From NCBI GenBank assembly GCA_017979445.1, contig CM030706.1, positions 7,853,595 to 7,917,594 of the forward strand: DNA of 64,000 nucleotides. Reading direction: 5' to 3'. Both the position numbers and the translations under genes were made by a program. Numbering within the stretch: the first letter of the stretch is position 1; each line of letters begins with the position of its first letter. The DNA comes from Akebia trifoliata (taxonomy: Eukaryota; Streptophyta; Magnoliopsida; Ranunculales; Lardizabalaceae). The notes under the pieces are model-generated. The model searched no databases and was not told where the DNA came from. It was given only the letters and a program-made list of their open reading frames with translations. Shown one piece after another: positions 58,853 through 64,000 of the stretch.

Positions 58853-59284
58853 ATGGATTCAAATTATCACACCACACACACACAAAACCACAAACCTTCC
58901 TCTACCAACCTTCTCTCTAGTGCTAAAGTAGTGGCTGAGGCAGCTAAAGCTTCACTCAACCATGAAACACACAACGTAGACAAAGGCAAAGTCGCTGGTG
59001 CCACCGCCGATCTCCTCGATGCCGCCGAACATTACGGCAAACTTGATAAGACGAACTTCGGGGGATATTTCGACAAAGCCGAAAATTATCTCCACCAATA
59101 CCACTCTTCACATTCCTCCACAACTACAACCAACTCCACTCATTCAACAACCCATTCAACTTCTACTACACATGGCTCCTCTACAAATTCACATTCACAT
59201 ACAAGTGGTGATGGTCATTCTGAGAGTCAGAGTGGATATGGGGAGTATTTCAAGATGGCTGAAGGGTTCTTGAAGAAGCATTAA
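58853..59284 (+). CDS. Nodulin-related protein 1-like (NRP family)
   Basis: A single-exon frame of 143 residues. Order: a polar start (MDSNYHTTHTQNHKPSSTNL), then the conserved helical unit LLSSAKVVAEAAKASL, VDKGKVAGATADLLDAAEHY and YFDKAENYLHQYHSS, then a low-complexity Ser/Thr/His linker (about residues 85-125), and a short conserved tail GYGEYFKMAEGFLKKH. This is the plan of Arabidopsis NRP1, a small soluble protein reported to act in heat and ABA responses; no enzyme activity is known. There is no signal peptide or membrane segment. The frame is intact and the upstream TATA region is uninterrupted, so this is the functional member of the local pair. The assignment rests on the AEAA..DKxKVAGAxxDLL pattern. 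Confidence 0.8.
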   Translation: MDSNYHTTHTQNHKPSSTNLLSSAKVVAEAAKASLNHETHNVDKGKVAGATADLLDAAEHYGKLDKTNFGGYFDKAENYLHQYHSSHSSTTTTNSTHSTTHSTSTTHGSSTNSHSHTSGDGHSESQSGYGEYFKMAEGFLKKH

Positions 59285-60606
59285 TTTCTAAACTTGGATG
59301 GGTATCTTGTTTTAATGCTAGATTGTATGTTTGTTTCTTGGTGCTTTGTAAGTGTACTGGCTTTGAAATTGTGTAAGATTGCCTAATATGTTTAGGGGTC
59401 TGTTTGGTTGTTCTACTTTTGAATGTTGTTTTAGGCCTCATCGAGGCAGGGTTGTGTTCCAACAAAAGTGCTTCTATAGAATCACTTCGTCTTTGAATCA
59501 CTTCTGTAAGAATAGTTTGTAAAATTTGACCATTTGATAGTTTTTTGGCATCCAGAGAAGTGAAAATTCGTCAGGAATTTGGTGCACAAACAGCTTCACT
59601 AGACACTTGTTTGGTAGTTGTTTTAAAGTTTTGGGCATTTGAGATTTAACTTGAAGCCTAGAAATACTCTCAAGTATTCTTGCCACTAATTTAAAAGAAA
59701 GGAGGACATTTGGGTATCTTATGCTTCTGACCATTTTCAGCTCTAGCTTCTACTAGAAGTTGAAAGATCGACTTAAAATACTAGGATGCACGCCTACAAT
59801 TGCTGCACATGTACAATCCACAACATAGGCCCAATTGCAATCCACAACATCTACACATCCAACCTGTATTTGCCTGCATGTGCAGTCTACAATTGCTGCA
59901 CATGCAGTGATATCGGGAACTAACATTCCATGGCTCACTCCTGCGCTATAACCGAACAATCTATCATGCTTTTCCGAATGGTAAACAAGGAAAATGGTGA
60001 ATCTCAAGTCTTCAGCCCATCTATATCTGCTTCATGATAGAGCTCAATGACTAGCAGAAAAAGATCAACCAAAAATCTGAACTTTAACAAGAATGAGCTA
60101 CTACGACCTCGCCTACAATCTTCTTCTTGCTTTTTTCTATTTTTTTTCCTTTCATGACCAGTGTTTCGCATCAAAGAGGCCATGGGTTAAATCCCAGCTT
60201 TACCAACAGGAAATTATGAGAGAAAATACATCAAATGAAAGAAATACCTGTTAGGTCAAAGTCAAGTCACAAGGAGCACAAACTACAGTCAAGGGTTAGA
60301 TTTGAGCTTACTTACCAGAAAAGCAAGATAAAAAGATCAAATCCTGAACCCATTCACAGCAAGAAACATAACTTCATTTTCGGCTAAAGTGCTCATAAAT
60401 CTCTAAATACAAAAATTGTTTTTATTCTCGGAATCTTCCCAATGCCTTCCGTCACAAAAAACAAGACGGTGAAACAGCATGGATAGTTGTGACAATTTAC
60501 TTTTAAAGCATAGGACACCTATCAATAGGACCATACATATAGAGTTTATGTTAATACAAGTTATAACGAACCTATTAAATTTCTTCAAATAACCAATGTT
60601 GGGAAT
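59285..60606. other. Between the NRP and PTEN genes (convergent 3' ends)
   Basis: Contains the 3' UTRs of both genes. At 59790-59910 a short repeat shows ACAATTGCTGCACATG twice and AATCCACAACAT twice. On the minus strand the stretch just below 60606 is probably PTEN 3' UTR. No other gene is seen. Confidence 0.45.
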
Positions 60607-62400
60607 TTATGAGAAATCTTCAGAGATATCATCATCAATTGGAGGTGGTAATTCGTGCTTGGCATTAGCAGGACCGAAGAGCAACTCCAGACAGAAGGAA
60701 GAACCACATATAGATTTCCCCTTATGTCCGATCTTGTCCAAATCCCGCACAGAGAACTGCTATAACTCACAGAAATTGAATTTAAGGAGTCAAGAAAGAT
60801 TCAAATCCACAGCTATAATGGCTACAAAAAAAAGATCGTACATGGAATGAAGTTTTTGCATATATATATATATATACGATTGGGATCCGTAGACTCATGA
60901 AAAGAGAATGTGCGATCCAACTTTTGGGATAAAAGATATATCCCGAGAATACATTACAGAAGATAAATCTCAACCTTTGGAAATCACATATATATATGGT
61001 TGGGATTGTGTGTGAACATATGAGTTCACTTTTCATGAGTCTACGGATCCCAACCCATATATAGACTAGAGTTTGCCAGCCATTCTCTTTGGGGTTTAAG
61101 GGGTGAAAGAAGAAAAACAACAAATTTGGAAGGGTATTATTGCAAAAGGGGAAATATGAAAAATATTATAGGAAGTTGTAGGTGGTTGTTGGAAAGGGTA
61201 GAAAAGAAAAGACAATAAAGTTGGGGGTATTCTTGGGAAGGAAAAGAAGAGAGAAGACAAAGGAGGAGGGGTAACCTTCCTCGAGATATATTGTTTATGG
61301 GTATAAATCTTGAGACAAAGGAGTTGTGGGGTCCACCGTTGTGTTTTATACACACACATGCGCGCACGCAAACACACACACCACCTAAAATAAAATACTG
61401 AACCATTCATCCGTAATGTTCGATTGGTTGGACAGCTCTTTGGCCCAAAAATATAGCCAACTAACAGAACAATGTGAGATTGGTGTATGGATTCCGCATA
61501 GTGTGTGTGTGGGGGGGGGGGGGGCAGGGCTGGAGCCAGGATTTTGCTCATGTGGGGGCAACCAGGAGTGAAAAAAATAGTTGTGGGGGCAACTAAGAAT
61601 GGAAAAAAAAATTTGTGGGGGCAATAGTGACAGATTTCTTTATCTGCCGCTAAAACCTGTCACAATAGCACATTAATCCATGGAATTTGAAAACTCTTGT
61701 GGGGGCAAGTGCCCCCACTCTAAATCCGCCCCTGGGCATATGTACCTGTAGCAAGCCGCTGGTAATGAAAGAAGTATTAAAGCAGGCATAAAAAATAGTT
61801 GTGTGGGCAACTAAGAGTGGAAAAAAAAATTTGTGGGGGCAATAGTAACAGATTTCTTTATCCGCCTCTAAAACCTGTCGCAATAGCACATTAATCCATG
61901 GAATTTGAAAACTCTTGTGGGGGCAAGTGCCCCCACTCTAAATCCACCCCTGGGGGGGAGCATATGTACCTGTAGCAAGCCGCTGGTAATGAAAGAAGTA
62001 TTAAAGCAGGCATAAAAAAGACGTCCTCCAATCATTTTTTGGTAAAAGATGACTCGCACATCTCCAGTGACCTGGTCAAAAAAGATTGTATTACCCTATG
62101 ACAATGAAGGACGAGGAAACACATACTTTTCTCTGTATTTTGTGTGCACTATTTAGGGCTTACCCGTAACGGTTTGTCAAAATAGTAGTCAAGACATGAT
62201 TTCTGGTAGATAACAGAACTCTCTGTGTCCATTTGCACTACGACACGTGGTGTCTCTGTTTCTTGTTTCTTCTCATCCTCATCATTTTCAATGAAAGAAA
62301 CGAAATACCGTGGGCTGTTAGTTCTCTGATATCCTTGCTTAATTTGCCGGCAACAACTCCTAGCAACTTCCACCGATGGTTGGTACAGTTGGCCAGGAAC
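60607..62400 (-). CDS. PTEN1: PTEN1-like phosphatase, last three coding exons (5' end outside window)
   Basis: Minus-strand exons 62400-62164 (79 codons), 62071-61970 (34 codons) and 60756-60607 (49 codons plus TAA) join in phase 0 with proper GT and AG borders. They encode the C2-like domain and tail: VPGQLYQPSVEVARSCCRQI, KKQETETPRVVVQMDTESSV, YQKSCLDYYFDKPLR, VTGDVRVIFYQKMIGGRLFY, ACFNTSFITSGLLQ, FSVRDLDKIGHKGKSICGSS, FCLELLFGPANAKHELPPPI and DDDISEDFS. This matches plant PTEN-type phosphoinositide 3-phosphatases; the phosphatase domain with its CX5R loop must lie beyond 64000. PTEN1 is preferred over PTEN2 by recollection of the VxVIFYxK..GGRLFYxCFNT pattern. The 1.2 kb last intron carries two MITEs and a partial exon duplication. 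Confidence 0.8.
60877..61056. mobile_element. Second family of (TA)n-bounded foldback element, in a PTEN intron
   Basis: CGATTGGGATCCGTAGACTC with ATGAAAAG at the left; reversed right end GGGTTGGGATCCGTAGACTC with ATGAAAAG. (TA)n stands immediately outside both ends (60860-60876 and 61057-61062), and there is a TA run with GGTTGGGATT inside. It is 180 bp with no frame. The ends differ from the family at 20035 and 35270. Confidence 0.75.
61080..61340 (+). repeat. Dispersed repeat shared with 32930-33330 and 39220-39640
   Basis: TTTGGAAGGGTATTATTGCA, AAAGGGTAGAAAAGAAAA, CCTCGAGATATATTGTTT and GTATAAATCTTGAGACAAA follow in the same order as the related words at 32965-33330 in the tandem segment. 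There the hairpin at 33054-33210 interrupts it; here it does not. Confidence 0.6.
61525..61734. mobile_element. hAT-like MITE, CAGGG(G)CGGA ends, in a PTEN intron
   Basis: Left CAGGGCTGGAGCCAGGATTT with GTGGGGGCAA; right reversed CAGGGGCGGATTTAGAGTGG with GGGGGCACTTGCC. Same family as 12775-13020. A (G)14 run lies just left of it. Its right part is repeated in 61796-61952. Confidence 0.7.
61571..62018. repeat. Tandem duplication (about 218-224 bp x 2) of MITE end plus PTEN exon end
   Basis: Units 61571-61795 and 61789-62018 are nearly identical. The first contains 50 bp of PTEN exon sequence (61746-61795, coding YACFNTSFITSGLLQ on the minus strand) with its GTAC donor, but no acceptor. The junction falls on an A run common to the MITE (GTGAAAAAAATAG) and the exon (GCATAAAAAAG), which suggests a microhomology event. 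The complete exon is 61970-62071. Confidence 0.85.
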
Positions 62401-64000
62401 CTGTTACAAGCGGTTGCCCCAAATTTCCAAATAATTACGAATCCAAAGAACCATTAAAAACTTAAGGGAAAAAACAAAAACATAAAAAGAACAAATGTAG
62501 TAATCAAGGTCCAAAAACTCAGGGATTGGAGAAGTCAATCAGTTTTGCAGGTACAATTACCAAATACACAATCACAATCGATTCTCTTTTTCAAAACCAA
62601 GAACGCACTAACAAGAATAAGCATGCAAGTTTAGATCTCTGAAAGTGAGAGATTAAGGATAAAAAGGACTATGACTAATATAGTAAGACAATATCTGAAG
62701 CCACCAGCCTAAATGGAAGAGAATGCTCTAGAAAGAATTGAATGAAGGAATATGATTTGTGTTATTACTCCAATATAATTGGGATTAGGTTTGTGGTGAT
62801 ATGAAATAAGTTACTCAAGATCAAGAAATCATGGTAAGCACACAAAACAACGTCTGATACATAAAATAAAAAAATTAAATTAGCTCATAGTTTCCAACAA
62901 ACATAACGAGTATGATCCAACTTTTCATCAACTTGAAAGCCACAAAAGAGCTTAAGTATAGGAAGATGTGCACTAACTCTGCCACGCCTTTTCCTTTTGT
63001 TTAATAAATATTTTGTGACTTTATTATTTTATTTTGAAGTGCAATAAGCTTCATCAAGAAGTGGATTGAGTTAAGGGAGTCACTTAAGACTTCTTAAAAT
63101 CCAAGAAATTTCAAAGGGTTGATTGTTAAGTATTTCATTTTTAGATGGGATCTCTCACCGATTGGTGGTATGTATTTCTCGGTCAGTTTTTTTTTTATAA
63201 TGAATTCTGTACTAATCAAAAGAAAAAGCCATTGAGCATTAACATGATGAAGTTTTCTTATAACAGAAAAAATCACTCAACACTTGACTGAGCTCCAAGT
63301 CAACCTGGACTTCCCCCAGTGAGTTAAAGTAGCTATATAACAAGGACATGGTGAGAGAGTTTGTCTGTCTGGCACTGATATGATAAGTTAGATAAGGAGA
63401 TACATCCATACAATTTATTCCAATGTTGAAAAATAAACTTTCTATAATACTTCGATTCACGTTAAGTATACAATAAATAAACAATGCATTTAAATTTTTA
63501 GATAGCCAATGATATATAAAGGGGAAAGTTAAGTGTACATGGTCTTCCCCATGTGATCGTTTATAACAGTTCTGTGGGACCCACATGGAGATGGGTCTAG
63601 GGATGATGTTTGGTGATCTCCATCTTCCAGACCAAAAACTAACTAATTCTAGAACTTTTAACCCTAAACAATTTGGACTTTCAGGTTCACCAAAAACAAT
63701 TTAGAAATAGCAGAATGGTCTTTTTTCATAATAACAGTTGAATTAATTAAGGCTCTTTAAAAAAAAGTGTGTTAGCATGTGTTCAACATGTGAGTATAAC
63801 CCATAAAATGGAGTGTCCTTGTTATATCATAAGTTAATAGTTTTCAGACCTTTAACTTTGTACACATATCTTAAACATATTATAGAGGTGCAAGATGTTT
63901 CTTAAGTAAAAATAGGTCATCTCCATATAAGACAAGTCAAATATGTAGGATAAGGAGTAGATGATGATCTATAAAATAAACAGTGGGAGGCATAGACTTA
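62401..64000 (-). other. PTEN intron running to the right edge
   Basis: An acceptor (minus strand GTAACAG) sits just above 62400, and no upstream PTEN exon could be found by reading the minus strand to 64000, so this is taken as a long intron. It contains a degraded patch at about 63600-63700 (ACCAAAAACTAACTAATTCT, AGAACTTTTAACCC) recalling the inner part of the (TA)n-bounded foldback family. Confidence 0.45.

Larger units (their letters stand above)
57893..59735 (+). repeat. Segmental duplication, right copy, with the intact nodulin-related gene
   Basis: Counterpart of 50269-54300 without the insertions. It begins with a MITE-like inverted pair (AACTTCTATTGCCACATC at 57904 and GGTGTGGCGATAGCAGTTCT at 58313) that is also present in the left copy (50280 and 50920), so that element predates the duplication. 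Confidence 0.8.

Noticed and set aside
60596..60850. Plus-strand 84-residue frame over the PTEN last exon
   Set aside because: Antisense of the PTEN exon, which has correct splice sites and a family match on the minus strand.
61650..61889. Minus-strand frame containing YACFNTSFITSGLLQ, read as a separate gene
   Set aside because: It is the duplicated exon fragment plus MITE; it has no acceptor and no gene structure of its own.
63239..63586. 115-residue minus-strand frame as an upstream PTEN exon
   Set aside because: It shows none of the expected phosphatase or C2 motifs and lacks clear splice borders.
63590..63720. Another copy of the (TA)n-bounded foldback element
   Set aside because: Only short words (ACCAAAAACTAACTAATTCT, CTTTTAACCC) match and no ends or TA borders are visible; mentioned only as a degraded patch.

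Overview
This window is nuclear DNA of a flowering plant, most likely a eudicot. It is AT-rich, has spliced genes with GT..AG introns, carries plant-only families (WEB, DUF863, DYW-type PPR, nodulin-related NRP) and is full of small non-autonomous transposons (MITEs), SINEs and (TA)n microsatellites. The species cannot be named from the sequence.

Genes, left to right: the 3' end of a WEB-family coiled-coil gene (2-352, +); a two-exon plastid AlgH/UPF0301 (DUF179) gene (2139-4465, +); a two-exon dCTP pyrophosphatase 1 gene of the MazG-like fold (7760-8265, +); a DUF863 gene with three coding exons (21654-27358, +), probably with an untranslated first exon near 17.9-18.44 kb and a 3.2 kb leader intron; an intronless DYW-class PPR gene (47593-49446, +); a decayed nodulin-related gene (52566-52987, +) and its intact paralogue (58853-59284, +); and the last three coding exons of a PTEN1-like phosphatase (60607-62400, -), which continues past the right edge. 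These genes do not form a pathway; they are ordinary dispersed plant genes. Exon phases were checked by hand and join in frame for the AlgH, DCTPP1, DUF863 and PTEN genes.

Repeats dominate the rest. At 30.3-42.5 kb an approximately 6 kb unit is directly duplicated and holds nested foldback elements; one foldback element entered only the left copy, so the right copy shows the empty site. At 50.3-54.3 kb and 57.9-59.7 kb lies a second duplication containing the two nodulin-related genes; the left copy has taken at least two insertions and lost its reading frame. At 43.6-45.9 kb there is a degenerate repeat array whose minus strand reads as a decayed peptide repeat. Several MITEs and SINEs have target-site duplications readable by eye: hAT-like at 8786-9147, 15528-16162 and 29158-29661; Mutator-like at 13771-14495; SINEs at 10888-11005 and 50326-50590.

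The most unusual points are two families of foldback elements bounded by (TA)n microsatellites, a partial exon duplication in a PTEN intron that leaves a second 5' splice site, and the uneven divergence of the 6 kb tandem copies. No RNA genes other than tRNA-derived SINEs, no CRISPR array and no operon were seen. Family assignments come from memory of the families; no database search was possible.
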